This document shows positions 14,801-22,889 of a stretch of DNA of 64,000 nt, piece by piece (position 1 is the stretch's first letter; the number at the start of each line of letters is the position of its first letter). The position numbers and the translations under genes were made by a program. The DNA comes from Saturnia japonica (taxonomy: Eukaryota; Arthropoda; Insecta; Lepidoptera; Saturniidae), in NCBI GenBank assembly GCA_033032175.1, contig CM065334.1, positions 3,593,705 to 3,657,704 on the forward strand, written 5' to 3'. The notes beneath the pieces are model-generated. The model saw only the letters and a program-made list of their open reading frames with translations, was not told the origin of the DNA and made no database searches.

Positions 14801-16579
14801 TGTCGGCGGGGAAATGAGTGATGAAGCTGCTAGTGTTGATAAGGATACTGTAGAAGAATGGATAATGCAAAAGTGGCCTACATTATTCGAAGGCTACAGA
14901 CCAGATGAAATTTTTAACGCAGACGAAACTGGACTTTTTTACAATATGAAACCAGACAAGACTTTAAAGTTCAAAGGAGAGAATTGTTCGGGAGGTAAAA
15001 TGTCTAAGACAAGATTAACGATCATGGTAGCAGTAAATATGACAGGATCCAGTAAAAGAAAGCTTTTAGTTATTGGCAAATCTAAGAAACCAAGTTACTT
15101 TAGAACCATACACTCACTGCCGGTAACGTATCAAAACAATGTGAAGTCATGGATGACATCAGACATTTTTGAGAGATGGTTAAGAAACTGGGACGCTGAA
15201 TTGAAAGGAAACAAACAGAAAGTTCTACTTTTGGTTGATAACTGTCCTGCTCATCCGGCTGTTACTAATCTAAAATGCATTAAACTTGTGTTCTTACCAC
15301 CAAATGTTACATCTGTATTGCAACCAATGGACCAAGGTGTAATATAAGGTGTTTAAAATCTCACTATAGAAGGCTGCAAGTGTTTAAGTTAATACAAAAC
15401 CTTGACAGTAGCGACCAAAAAAGCTTTACGGTTCTTGATGATATCAGAAGCATGGAAAAACGTTTCACAAAACATTCAAGCTAACTGCTTTAAACATGCT
15501 GGTTTTAAAGACTTCTTAACAATAACCTCAGATGATGTGACTGATTATGATGGAGAGGACAATATTTCTCTTGCTCAATTAGCCCAAAATTTACGACCTG
15601 CTTTATCTAGTTCATTGATGTAGATAACTCTATTGCAATTTGCGCACGAGCTACGGAAGATGATATTGTACGAGATGTTCAAGAGGAAGATGACGAACAG
15701 GAAGACTCTGAAGAACAATTTATTGTACCAACTTTGAATGATGGTATCAATGCTGTTAGTGTATTAAGAAAATTTGTTCTTTTTAATGAACAGTTCCATA
15801 TCCACAGCAATTATGATGAAACATTAATTAAAATCCAAGGTGAATTACAAAATAACTATGCACAACAGAAGTGTTCCAAACAGACCAAAATTACAGATTT
15901 TATGCTCACAGAAAAATAATATGCATTGTACTTATGTGTTATAAACTAAAATGTACATAGTTGAATAAATATATTTTTCCAATAATTCCCTATCAATTTG
16001 TTTGTACTTGCACAATACACATTAAATATCACCAGTTGTTACGACTATCGGTTTTTACAACTGAATATGAGCAGTCCCTTCAATGTCGTTATAACAGATT
16101 TTAACTGTAATAATAAACAGAGTGGTTTCTTACTAACTATGTAATTGTGGAAATTGGAAGTGGTGAAGTATTATAAGTTGGTATTTATACTGTCCAAATC
16201 TCCAGAGATGTTTTTATATCAATGGAACACTTTACACTGATAGTTTAATGTATTTATAGTTAGCACACAACTTCTAATATTTTACAGTTTTGAAACAAGT
16301 GAAAAGAGTCTCAGTATATATAATGTACTCTGTGGACAAGAGAGTTCATAACAGTTAGTAGCCTAGCAACCTTAATAAAGAATTACTAAATTAAACTATA
16401 GGAAATGGGTAAGTATGATCATTCTGTTCCAAAAACGAAAAATTTTACGTTACTGATACAATAGTGAACCCTGATGTGCGATTTTAAGCTAGTCTGACAT
16501 GCTTACCGTCTTGTCCAACGCCGCTATTGTTCATATCGTTTTGCACTTCAGCCTCAACCTGGCAAGTTCCCATATCCAT
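2135..16579 (-). CDS. F-box / leucine-rich repeat protein, gene A (8 coding exons, gene span)
   Basis: Predicted joins, minus strand: 16507-16579, 13172-13301, 11709-11858, 10593-10770, 8445-8543, 7561-7725, 4580-4759, 2135-2893; total 1734 nt, 577 aa. All junctions are GT-AG, phases match, and no stop interrupts. An F-box lies at about residues 43-87 (LLDLSDDVLLNILKHCPP, then a TLWERVD end). Leucine-rich repeats follow at about 150-270 (ILSLRGTKYFSQNF, then LRRLYMRNCC), then an acidic exon, an exon with basic patches LKRRRMN and EAKRSRQN (possible nuclear signals), and a last LRR-like stretch (APRLRLLDVTETRVNEHGVE). F-box/LRR proteins normally bind SKP1 and recruit substrates to an SCF ubiquitin ligase; that role is inferred from the family and the substrate is unknown. 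Compared with gene B it lacks two exons. Introns hold hAT, Tc1, mariner, SINE and Tigger insertions. The model is a hand prediction without transcript support. Confidence 0.82.
2894..3439. other. Gene A intron, no recognised element
   Basis: Contains a G-rich patch at 2930-3000 (several GGGGGCG-type runs) and otherwise AT-rich sequence. Confidence 0.4.
3440..4575 (+). pseudogene. hAT-type (ZBED/SCAND3-like) transposase relic
   Basis: The three forward frames together give a broken protein resembling the BED-finger hAT transposase family that also gave rise to vertebrate ZBED5-like genes. Pieces in order are an N-terminal MSKSKKK start near 3463, then GKPHTIGEELI near 3686, IEIVLRHKAPSDIIEKN near 3740, a FAIQL-ESTLP stretch near 3880, VATDGAPSM-TGRHKGF near 4070 and a NIPSWILDPFANAD end near 4475. 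Many stops and frameshifts separate them, so it is dead. It ends against exon 4580-4759 of gene A and lies in its last intron, in opposite orientation. No terminal inverted repeats were identified. Confidence 0.7.
4580..4759 (-). CDS. Gene A exon 7 (acidic linker)
   Basis: Exactly 60 codons, phase 0 at both ends, as in the gene B counterpart 43498-43677. Acceptor ACCAG above 4759, donor GTCAGT below 4580. It encodes VIDLRESPVGDSEISSFGW and an acidic continuation ending in EPWEVQ. Confidence 0.85.
4760..5566. other. Gene A intron, AT-rich; Helitron-like 3' end near 5047
   Basis: Mostly AT-rich. At 5047, ACTAGCGACCCGACCCAGAT is, in reverse, the kind of GGGTCGGGT..CTAGT end also seen at 18165-18183 (GGTCGGGTTGCTAGT). 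I could not define the other end of this copy. Confidence 0.4.
5567..5880 (-). mobile_element. Mariner 5' fragment
   Basis: Minus-strand sequence matches the first third of the transposases at 9039-10227 and 40800-42087: RRINDVYG-like, then VRFWF-like and RFRSGNF-like residues in broken frames. The outer inverted repeat and the catalytic part are missing. It lies in a gene A intron. Confidence 0.7.
5890..6110 (-). repeat. Fragment of dispersed repeat family H1
   Basis: In reverse it matches part of 45793-46205: both carry a TTTACTCAGCATAAGCCATT block (inverted here as AATGGCTTATGCTGAGTAAA). Non-coding; probably a piece of a Helitron-like element. Confidence 0.55.
6120..6703 (+). mobile_element. 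Helitron-like element with degenerate ~150-bp internal repeats
   Basis: The 3' end at about 6678-6703 reads GTGCGAAGCCGCGGGC and closes in CTAGT, a typical lepidopteran Helitron-like terminus. Inside, the phrase 'ACCGATT(T/C)TGATAAAA(C/T)TTT followed by ACGGG(A/G)AG' recurs at about 6210, 6340 and 6480 with GGCTATA or GGCCTATA about 50 bp later, giving three diverged units. No helicase is encoded. Confidence 0.5.
6725..7406 (+). mobile_element. Deleted Tc1-like transposon
   Basis: Related inverted ends CACTGAGTCGCAAAGAAAGC at 6725 and (reverse) ACTGTGCCGCAAAGAAAG at 7406 bracket about 680 bp. Inside, 6940-7165 encodes the C-terminal part of a Tc1-family transposase (SPDLNPIEHA, a stop, then PITLRELKEVL and VPNRMTAVLRAHGG). 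The N-terminal DNA-binding region and first catalytic residues are absent, so it is non-autonomous. It ends about 155 bp from gene A exon 7561-7725. Confidence 0.78.
6940..7168 (+). pseudogene. Tc1-like transposase C-terminal remnant
   Basis: Contains the SPDLNPIE block that carries the last catalytic acidic residue of DD34E transposases, interrupted by TGA shortly afterwards, then the conserved C-terminal helix region ending HGGNIKY and a stop. Confidence 0.75.
7561..7725 (-). CDS. Gene A exon 6 (LRR)
   Basis: 55 codons, phase 0 at both ends; acceptor TGTGCAG, donor CAG/GTAACT. Encodes ELNVSECEWMEPFWLLPFSK then LPALRRLYMRNCC, a leucine-rich repeat with Cys-rich end. Paralog of 45135-45296. 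Confidence 0.88.
7796..7977 (-). repeat. tRNA-derived SINE copy 1
   Basis: In reverse: a head containing CCTAAGCGCGACTGCTG and a pol III B-box-like GTCCTATTCCC, then AAAGTGTTATTGAGTTTT, CTCAGTAGCAGC, GGCTTTGTGCCC and CCTCTATTACGTGGGACC. Same blocks occur at 43221-43455 and 48449-48660. Confidence 0.7.
7985..8230 (+). repeat. Dispersed repeat family D copy 1
   Basis: Shares with 49095-49330, same orientation, the blocks 'TTGACGACCTTGAACCCC / TTGCCAACCTTGATCCCC', 'AGATCTGGAAAC / AGCTCTGGAAAC' and 'GACTGCGATCTT.TGTAGGGTGGAGG'. Non-coding, SINE- or MITE-like. Confidence 0.6.
8445..8543 (-). CDS. Gene A exon 5 (LRR)
   Basis: 33 codons, phase 0 at both ends; acceptor TTAATAG, donor GAG/GTAACG. 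Encodes SRSVPEFPRTLKILSLRG and ends LELLE. Paralog of 46677-46799, which has 8 extra codons. Confidence 0.83.
8544..9038. other. Gene A intron, no defined element
   Basis: AT-rich. A CTAGTTGTGCCCC block at about 8812 could be a reverse Helitron-like end; nothing else recognised. Confidence 0.4.
9039..10227 (-). mobile_element. Mariner transposon, full length but decayed
   Basis: Bounded by inverted repeats TTAGGTCCTTACATATGAAA (9039) and its near-perfect complement ending at 10227, flanked by TA at 9037-9038 and 10228-10229, the expected mariner target duplication. The interior encodes a broken transposase on the minus strand. The ends are related to, but distinct from, the mariner at 40800-42087. 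Confidence 0.9.
9100..10085 (-). pseudogene. Mariner transposase pseudogene
   Basis: From an ATG near 10085 the frame meets an early stop (about codon 10), then is open for 9553-9999 with the helix-turn-helix region, the WVPHEL linker motif and the first catalytic block TCDEKWILYDN. After that, frameshifts and stops break it; the second block LLLHDNARPHT is visible at 9210-9392 in another frame, and the third (LAPTDYNFF) follows. Family: mariner DD34D. Confidence 0.85.
10242..10524 (+). repeat. MITE-like family E copy 1
   Basis: Outer block CCGTGTGGTGTCGTGGGACA, then GGAACGAAGTTCCTTAT; other end CCCCATAAGGAACTTCGTTCC-like, so the inner ends are inverted around the palindrome GGAACGAAGTTCC. 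A reverse copy lies at 47102-47460. It abuts the mariner and lies in the intron after gene A exon 4. Confidence 0.65.
10593..10770 (-). CDS. Gene A exon 4 (LRR)
   Basis: 178 nt: one base completing a codon plus 59 codons, leaving in phase 0. Acceptor AAAACAG, donor TCT/GTGAGT. Encodes VHTAAGSMVDQRLPMETK and the LRR stretch CPNLTTLALEYCNLD. Paralog of 48179-48377; even the intronic GGTAAATAAATA next to the donor is shared. Confidence 0.87.
10771..11708. other. Gene A intron; no counterpart of gene B exons 4 and 5 found
   Basis: I searched both strands by eye for sequences like 52316-52431 and 49826-49910 and found none. Poly-T at about 11169. Nothing else recognised. Confidence 0.5.
11709..11858 (-). 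CDS. Gene A exon 3 (second half of F-box)
   Basis: 150 nt, acceptor CCTCCAG, donor GG/GTATGT, phase 2 at both ends. Encodes TCYRLGTLVLDRTLWERVD and a WLLKYAISSNT tail. Near-identical to 52618-52785, which is 18 nt longer at its 3' end. Confidence 0.88.
11859..13171. other. Gene A intron; contains a SINE-like head, otherwise nothing recognised
   Basis: Apart from the tRNA-like segment at 12005-12125 I see no element or gene. An 82-residue reading frame at 12193-12441 has no supporting features. Confidence 0.4.
12005..12125 (-). repeat. tRNA-like SINE head
   Basis: In reverse: GTAGCCTAGCGGTCGTAAGC (A-box like), then GGATCGAATCC (B-box like) about 40 bp later. The paired spacing is that of pol III promoters, but I could not fold a proper tRNA with acceptor stem, so I call it a SINE head rather than a tRNA gene. 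Confidence 0.5.
13172..13301 (-). CDS. Gene A exon 2 (first half of F-box)
   Basis: 130 nt, enters after one base and leaves in phase 2; acceptor TTTTCAG, donor TTT/GTAAGT. Encodes KQLLMETDNRIQLLDLSDDV followed by LLNILKHCPPRDLKALG. Paralog 55979-56108 has the same length. Confidence 0.88.
13302..13983. other. Gene A intron, AT-rich, no recognised element
   Basis: Nothing identified apart from low-complexity AT sequence. Confidence 0.4.
13984..16107 (+). mobile_element. Tigger/pogo-type transposon copy 1, full length
   Basis: Starts CAGTCAAAACCGTTTACTGC and ends in reverse as CAGTTAAAATCTGTTATAAC, flanked by TA on both sides (13982-13983, 16108-16109). Pogo/Tigger elements begin CAGT and duplicate TA. 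It carries a broken transposase gene and lies in the first intron of gene A, opposite to its transcription. A second, interrupted copy is at 19601-35251. Confidence 0.88.
14420..15919 (+). pseudogene. Tigger/pogo transposase pseudogene
   Basis: ATG at 14420 begins MSQRKRKQINIEEKSHIISK, a CENP-B-type N-terminal helix-turn-helix. A frameshift near 14503 and a TAA near 14606 follow. The central frame (14649-15347) contains the CENP-B-type second DNA-binding part and the catalytic blocks FNADETGLFY, LLLVDNCPAHP and LQPMDQGVI, i.e. three aspartates with about 30 residues between the last two. An extra TA near 15343 shifts the frame compared with copy 2; the rest continues in 15402-15623 and, after another deletion, 15734-15919 with an acidic tail. 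Not functional as it stands. Confidence 0.85.
16108..16506. other. Gene A first intron remainder, no element recognised
   Basis: Nothing identified. Confidence 0.4.
16507..16579 (-). CDS. Gene A exon 1 (start codon)
   Basis: Starts ATG at 16579 (a second in-frame ATG two codons on), 73 nt, donor G/GTAAGC, phase 1. Encodes MDMGTCQVEAEVQNDMNNSG. Gene B exon 1 encodes the matching GSLQADAEMQKDLNDSGIG. A block upstream (16617-16672, GGTTCCAACTTCACGTAAAT) is shared with 56615-56640, consistent with a duplicated 5' region. Confidence 0.8.
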
Positions 16580-16849
16580 GTCAATAGGAAGGTTTATTAA
16601 ATGCGGATATATGTACAATTTTTTGAACTGGTTCCAACTTCACGTAAATCCTAAGTTTTTTAAACTTCTCCTTTTTCGTTTATTGACTCAATTCAGTATT
16701 GTAACAATTTCACGTATTTGATTCAAATGAAATCTATTTTCAGTATGAATCAAGTTACTTACAATATTGTTACAGTTTAATTTCGAATTAAAAATTTATA
16801 AGTGTCGAATTGATTACAATTTTTATTTTGTCTTGACAACAGACAATCA

Positions 16850-17122
16850 AATCTGTCAATAGGAATGAGGCGTATGTATCGGAATATGTAAAATAACAGG
16901 TATTTATAAGTAACAGTTTGGAACTGTTATCTATTATTGGAAAAAGCTATTACTAAATACCAAGCTGTTCCACATACTAGTGAGGCGTATTTATCGGAAC
17001 AGATACAAAAAAACAGGTGTTTCTAATTAACACCTTGTAACTGTTACCTCTAAAACGAACAAGCTTACGTACCTGTTCCAGAGACTGTTACTGTTTCAGT
17101 TTGGAACATGCTTTTCTGTGTT
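16850..17122. repeat. AACAG / CTGTTCC-rich repeat, left part
   Basis: Repeated short phrases GGAACAG, AACAGGT, CTGTTAC and GAGGCGTATNTATCGGAA (twice, 16866 and 16982). Matching phrases continue at 17560-17665, on the other side of the simple repeat. Confidence 0.5.
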
Positions 17123-17146
17123 CAAACGTAAGGATGTTTATTATAA

Positions 17147-17482
17147 AATATTGATTGATGAATTGATGGATTGATTAAAGTATTAGTTAATGGATTGAGT
17201 GGGGGATTACTGGATTAATTGATTGATGGATTGTTTAATGGTTTGGCTGATGGATTGGTTAATGTATTGATTGATGGATTGCTTGATAGATTTATTGAAG
17301 GATTGATAGATTAATTGAGGTATTTATTGGGGAATTGACGGATTGAATGGTGGTTTGATTGGTGGATTGACGGATAGTTAGATGATTTGGCTGATTAATG
17401 GGTTGATGGATTCATTGATGAAAGGATTGATTGTTTGATGGATCGATTGATTGATTTAAAGAATTGATGGATTGATTAATTT
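17147..17482. repeat. Degenerate TTGATTGATGGA minisatellite
   Basis: About 330 bp of imperfect repeats of TTGATGGATTGATT-type 4-bp and 12-bp units with many substitutions (TTAATGG, GGTTTGG). Confidence 0.85.
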
Positions 17483-17559
17483 AATTATGCGTTAGGCCAA
17501 TAGTGCATACAATTTCGAGTTGCCACGCTATACTTATCGATGGTTACAAGTGTCACTAC

Positions 17560-17665
17560 ATATTATATCCCTATTCAAGAGTAACAGGCTGTTATTTTGG
17601 AACAGGTTACTGGAACTTTTATTTCTCTGAAACAGGAACAGGTATCTTATTTTACCTGTTATAGC
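17560..17665. repeat. AACAG-rich repeat, right part
   Basis: AACAGGCTGTTATTTTGGAAC and AACAGGAACAGGTATC phrases like those at 16850-17122; probably one family with the simple repeat expanded inside. Confidence 0.45.
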
Positions 17666-17879
17666 TCACCTCTGCTTGTCAATGACAAGTTGTCATTATT
17701 GTCAAATGTCAATGCCCAATGTAACAAAGTTACAATGAAGAAATTCCCAAGAATACAAATCAATCAAGTCCCGATCCCCCATATAATTTTCTTAAGGAAA
17801 AAACCTATTCCAATTTTTAAAAAAAAGCAAAACTACTTAAGGCTAACTGACTAAGTGTAACTGAATTCGTTATTTATAA

Positions 17880-18183
17880 CATAATCTATTAATCATGCCA
17901 TATTATAAAACAAAGTGCACCGCCGCGTCGCGTCTGTCTGAACGCGATAAACTCAAGAACTAGGTAGAGAACGGATTTTCATACGGTTTTTGACAATGGA
18001 CAGAATGATTCATGACAAAGGTTTAGGTGTATAATTCATTTAGTTTCTGTGTAAATTGGTAAAAATATGACGATGATTGTTGAAAATGTCAGAAGAAATC
18101 ATACTTTGCATTGTACGCCGCGTAAACCAGTAATGTTACATGTATAAATCAGCTACCCGTGCGAAGCTAGGTCGGGTTGCTAG
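17880..18183 (+). mobile_element. Helitron-like non-autonomous element
   Basis: About 300 bp ending GTGCGAAGCTAGGTCGGGTT then GCTAGT at 18183; the start near 17886 (CATATTATAAAACAAAGTGC) is of the usual ATATTATAAA form. No coding. Confidence 0.5.
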
Positions 18184-19600
18184 TTTAAAATAATAAAGAA
18201 AAATAACAGGCATTATATTATTTTTACGACCATTAATAAAGCAATAAAAAAGTGTGAACTGTTGCTCACGAAGAAATCCGAATACTTGGAAGGTTTGGAT
18301 ACCGCATTTCTCTGGCGTTTTTGTTGTTAATTCTTTTGATCACTTCATGAAAATTATCTTCTTCTTCTTCTTAAGTTTATAGCACCGTGTGCAGAAGTTT
18401 CTCAGAGCAGGCATTGATCGGCGGGCGGGACCGAGGTGTAATATAAAAATTAAGTGGAGCTATACAAACAAAGTAATAAAACCAATGAACTTAGCAAACA
18501 TGGAAATTAGGCACCTCTCAAAATTTCATTAAAAAGGATTCAAGAAAAGTGCACGTATATTGTATACTTTGTACATTTCTTAAAATAAATTATAATATAT
18601 CGCAATTCATGGCATTTTTATGAATTATATGAACAATAAGATGTACCTACCATTACATTCTAAAAATTTTAATCTATCAATCGATGCAGTGATTGAACAC
18701 GTCAACACTCAGCCCTCTTCGACACTGCTCATTGTCATGGCTACCATGAGCCATCAATAAATATTTTGTAGATGCATTTCCGAATGACAACACAAGCAAT
18801 ATTCAGATGGCAATTTTCAAAATTGAAATCCTTGCTGTTGTATACTTAAACAGTTTTTAAACCCTAGTAACTTTCGGCTACACAACATTAAATGGGGATA
18901 TGCCATATTTTTATAAAGTGTCTTTTGGTTCATCGTGAGGTTTAATCCGTATAAGCACTATCCGTCAAATTATCAACACATTTTTTTTTTTAATTAGGAG
19001 AACTTACGCTTATAAAAATTACGCTCGTAGTTACGAAGTTATATTTCTTTGGCGTAACAAAACAATAATAATTCCGAAAATATTATCCCGTCTTGTCAGT
19101 CTCTTAATGCTTGAGGAGCTCTCAACTTTACTCGCTATTGCGGGCTAAAAGAAGTATAACTTCAAAATGTTAAATCTTTGAAAACTCCCGATTTCACCAC
19201 AAAGTCCCTGATAGAGTTAAAATTTCTCGCAATTTGAGGAATTCTCCACAAACCGACAACCCTGCAAATAAGTTAAGACGTTTAACTAATTTTCTACCTA
19301 CTTGCTTTAGAAGTTTAGACCACAAAATAATAATACCGTAAAACGGCTCGAATAGACAAACTTTTCCAACTTCTACACCAATTTTCTAACATATGTTGTA
19401 TGCAAGCTATTGTTAAATCATTCTAATATTATGAGTCTTGTTGTAATTTACTAAATGACATTGCTTACAACGTGCAGAATAATTAAAATTAATAAATTGT
19501 AAATTACGTAAAAGTAAGTGGTTTATATTTACCTAAAATTCGGGGTCAAAAGTTACGACATATTGGTTGAATAGAAAAAATGCTAGGTGGGATAAAAATA
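18184..19600. other. Intergenic, no gene seen
   Basis: AT-rich sequence upstream of gene A and left of the nested transposon block. (CTT)n microsatellite at 18357-18373. No supported gene. Confidence 0.45.
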
Positions 19601-19941
19601 CAGTCAAAACCGTTTACTGCGACATCGTTTAGAACAAACAACATGCCGGTTATAATAACCTAGAACAAAGGTCCCGGCTGAATACTATATGACCGCCTTA
19701 TTAAAAACATTGCTTTATTCGACATTGCTAATAACGACATATCTCATAAAACGACCACATTTAACTAATATTTCGGAGAATTAGATCTGTTAGAACAACT
19801 GGCTAAGCTGTATTGTAAACAATTTGAATAGGTATCCACATTTGTCTTCAATGGCTATTAAAATCAGGAAAGAAAACATTAGGGTTTAGTGTAGGGTCTT
19901 TTACCTAATTCTTAGAAACAAAACACTTGCATACAGTAGAG
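19601..19941 (+). mobile_element. Tigger copy 2, left part (split by errantivirus)
   Basis: Starts CAGTCAAAACCGTTTACTGC after TA and follows copy 1 closely until GCATACAGTAGAG at 19941, where the LTR begins. The continuation is at 33992-35251. The pre-insertion copy lacked the stretch matching about 14320-14878 of copy 1. Confidence 0.88.
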
Positions 19942-20161
19942 AGTTACCACGTCATAAGCCTTGGGACCGGCGGATACAGACCGTGGGATCGCTGACCATG
20001 CAGATTGCGATCGTGGGAAACGACGCCGTGACTCCAACTTGATTATTACTTTAATTAATTTTAATTTAGTCTTGTTTAAGAACCATAAGTGTAAACACCT
20101 ATTATAATTCTTTTAAAATAAATCTTTTTTTAAATTTAAACTCGTACCGCCTATCATAACT
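19942..20161 (+). repeat. Errantivirus 5' LTR
   Basis: 220 bp, AGTTACCACGTC to CTATCATAACT. By direct comparison it differs from the 3' LTR at 6 positions of 220 (2.7%), with no indels. Confidence 0.92.
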
Positions 20162-20178
20162 GGCGCAGTCGGTAGGAT
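20161..20178 (+). other. Primer binding site (tRNA-Ser type)
   Basis: TGGCGCAGTCGGTAGGAT directly follows the LTR. This is the primer site form used by the 17.6/297/TED group of errantiviruses, complementary to the 3' end of a serine tRNA (established for the group). Confidence 0.85.
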
Positions 20179-20584
20179 CGCGGCACTTTTCGTCGGATAA
20201 AATTTTCGGCAAAGTGAACGGTTTCTAAGTCGTTACTACCGCGATCATAATAAGAACTTAAAGTGCGTGTACGAACTCTTTGAAAGGACTTTCTGAAAAT
20301 TGAAGATCCTTTGTGGGTGAATTGGTGTACCTACAACAAGACTCAGCAGGAGAGGCAGAATGCTGGCTTGGTGAGTACTCTCGTTTATCCAAGTTCCTTT
20401 TGTCATATTTCCTGTCTATATTGTGTATTTTTTTTTATATATATCATATTGTGTTAAAGTGTTTCTGTCGTAAGCTAAAATTGCTATAGACGTACACCGT
20501 ACAGTGAATCATAACAGATAAGCGCGGTCATCCGATATCCGAGCTATTGTCTTTTGATTCTTGTAAAATATAAAACTTCACGCT

Positions 20585-21598
20585 ATGTAGCTTACGGAGT
20601 CGGCACAATTGATTAAAGTAGTTGGGGAACTACTACCCAAATACGATGGCAATACCCTATTATTAAACTATTATATTAGGCAAGTAGATAATATATTAAC
20701 GCTTTTCGATGTTAATGTGCAAGCACATCCCACGTTAGTATGTTTAATAAAATCCAGACTAGCTGGAGCTGCAACTGACGCAATTGCATATGAGGACTCC
20801 TTGACCTCGTGGGCTGCTATTAAAGATACTTTAAAAAAACGATTAGAGGAACCTATAAATGAAATTCAAGTAATGCAAGAACTGACTCGAACGTTTCGTT
20901 TTAAAAATGAGGACGCGGAAACATTTGGTAGGAGACTTCGGGCGTTGCTCGATACTTTAAACTCAGTAGGTAAACACACTGATAAAACTTATTATGAAGA
21001 GATGGTGATAGAACAATATACGAACCATTTAGACTTCCAGGTATCTTTAGGCGTTAGAATAATAAAACCGGAGACACTTGAGTCGGCCATAGTAATAGCA
21101 CGGCAAGAAGAAGCCAAAATAAATTATAAAAAACAAAATCAGTTTTATTCGCATGCAAAGTCAAAGATAAATCAGCCTAATTTTGGACCACAGCTATATC
21201 AACCAATTCCAACACATTTTAATACACAACCACAATATAACACACCAGGAAAACAAGTATCACCCGGCAATAGTCAGCCGAATTCTAGACCTAGTGGTTC
21301 AGGAAACTTTAGGACTTCTGGAAACTTTAGACGCCAACAACAGAATATACCACATCAACAGGTAAACTTTCCAAAAGACACATCTGACGTCACTATGAGG
21401 TCAGTGAATAAGCCGGAAAAGCCGCAGTATGCACAACAACTGTTTTATTCGTCTAGCGAGCAACCCTACTACACGCAAGGTGAGTATTATGAAAACAATA
21501 GCACAGAGGAACACGAAGTGTCACTCCCAGCCTTGGTGGACGAAGAAACGTACCAGGAGGATTTTACCCAGGACGTCGAAGACGACCAACAGACTTAG
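20585..21598 (+). pseudogene. gag: Errantivirus gag, copy A
   Basis: Structural polyprotein of the element. The only nearby in-frame ATG (20585) is followed at once by TAG; beyond it the frame is open to TAG at 21596-21598 (329 residues from the TTG at 20609). It has a gag-like alpha-helical first part (YYIRQVDNILTLFDVN, then TFRFKNEDAETFGRRLRALL) and a Q/N/P-rich tail (NFRTSGNFRRQQQN) with acidic end; no Cys-His zinc knuckle, as is usual in this group. Pol lies in the -1 frame just after. The stop at codon 2 means it would not be translated normally. Confidence 0.85.
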
Positions 21599-21600
21599 CT

Positions 21601-22850
21601 AAAACAATCAACGTAAACCATTACGGTAAGGACCATCTGCCCTATATAATTTTAAATGAATTTGGAGGCAAATTTTTGTTGGATACAGGTGCCTCTCGGT
21701 GCATGATCTCACCAGCTGTTATAAAAAACACGGAATTTGAAAATTACATTGAACATGAACCATTTCAGGTAAGGAGCGCTCATGCAGTCACTCAACACGA
21801 CCTTGTAGCGTCACTTCCCCTTCCGGTGGAATTTAACATTAATAAAACACACACATTTTTATTATTCGATTTCGATCCTAAATATAGGGGCTTAATAGGT
21901 ATGGATTTATTAAAAGAGCTTAACTGCACAATTAATTTAAGCGACAGATTATTACATACACCAAATGCAAATATACCAATTTACTTAAACTACCCAGTTA
22001 GAAACATTAGAATAGAACCAAAGTGTGAAAAGGTTATTGTGGTTAAAACTAACTACGCTGATGGACAGTATTTATGTGATGATCACTATTGGTCTGAGGG
22101 GTTAAGATCTCCAGCAGCAATAGTGGACGTGATGAATGGGGCATTTAAGACAACTGTTATAAATTTTACTGATGAAAAGAAAATAATTTTAAATAAATAT
22201 CCGAATAAGCTTAAACCATTTTTTGAAAATATGATTAATCAGCATAGCGAAGTAAATTTTTTAAGGACAGATTTAGATTTAGATAAGGAACTTTGTGAAA
22301 ATTTAAAAAATATTCATAATGATCACATGAATGAAGAAGAAAGGCGAGAAATAATGAGGATTTGTTATCAATACAGAGAGATATTTTTTTCTGATAATAT
22401 TCCATTGTCATTTACACATTCTGTAAAGCATGAATTAAGACTTAATGATGAAACACCAATTTTTGTAAGAAGTTATAGGCAACCACCCAAACAACGCAAA
22501 GAAATTCAAAATCAAGTAGAAAATCTGTTAAAGCAGGGAATTATTAGGGAAAGTATTTCACCTTGGGCGTGCCCAGTGCATATAGTACCAAAGAAACCTG
22601 ATACATCTGGTAACGTAACGTGGAGACTTGTTATTGACTTCAGAAGATTAAATGACAGGATTATTGAGGACAAATACCCTTTACCGAATAGCCATGACAT
22701 ACTTGACAGACTAGGAAGGGCACAATACTTTACGACCCTTGACTTAGCTAGTGGTTACCACCAACTAGAGATGCACCCTAACGATATCGAAAAAACGGCG
22801 TTTACAACGGAACGCGGGCATTACGAATTTTTGAGAATGCCATTTGGCCT
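21601..22850 (+). pseudogene. pol: Errantivirus pol copy A, protease and start of reverse transcriptase
   Basis: The frame is -1 relative to gag and is open across the gag stop. The aspartic protease motif LLDTGAS lies at about 21673. The reverse transcriptase begins near 22540 (SPWACPVHIVPKK, then WRLVIDFRRLN and TTLDLASGYHQ) and is cut at 22850, within the FGL block, by the nested CsRn1-like element. The continuation is at 25765. Confidence 0.88.
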
Positions 22851-22853
22851 TGT

Positions 22854-22889
22854 GGGGTGAATTGGGGTGGGTGTGGGGTTGTTTTGGGG
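22854..22889 (+). other. Potential G-quadruplex at element end
   Basis: Four GGGG runs at 22854-22857, 22864-22867, 22875-22878 and 22886-22889, spaced 6-7 bases apart, with an extra GGG between. The motif lies exactly between the truncated RNase H coding sequence and the outer 3' terminus of the nested element. Confidence 0.7.
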
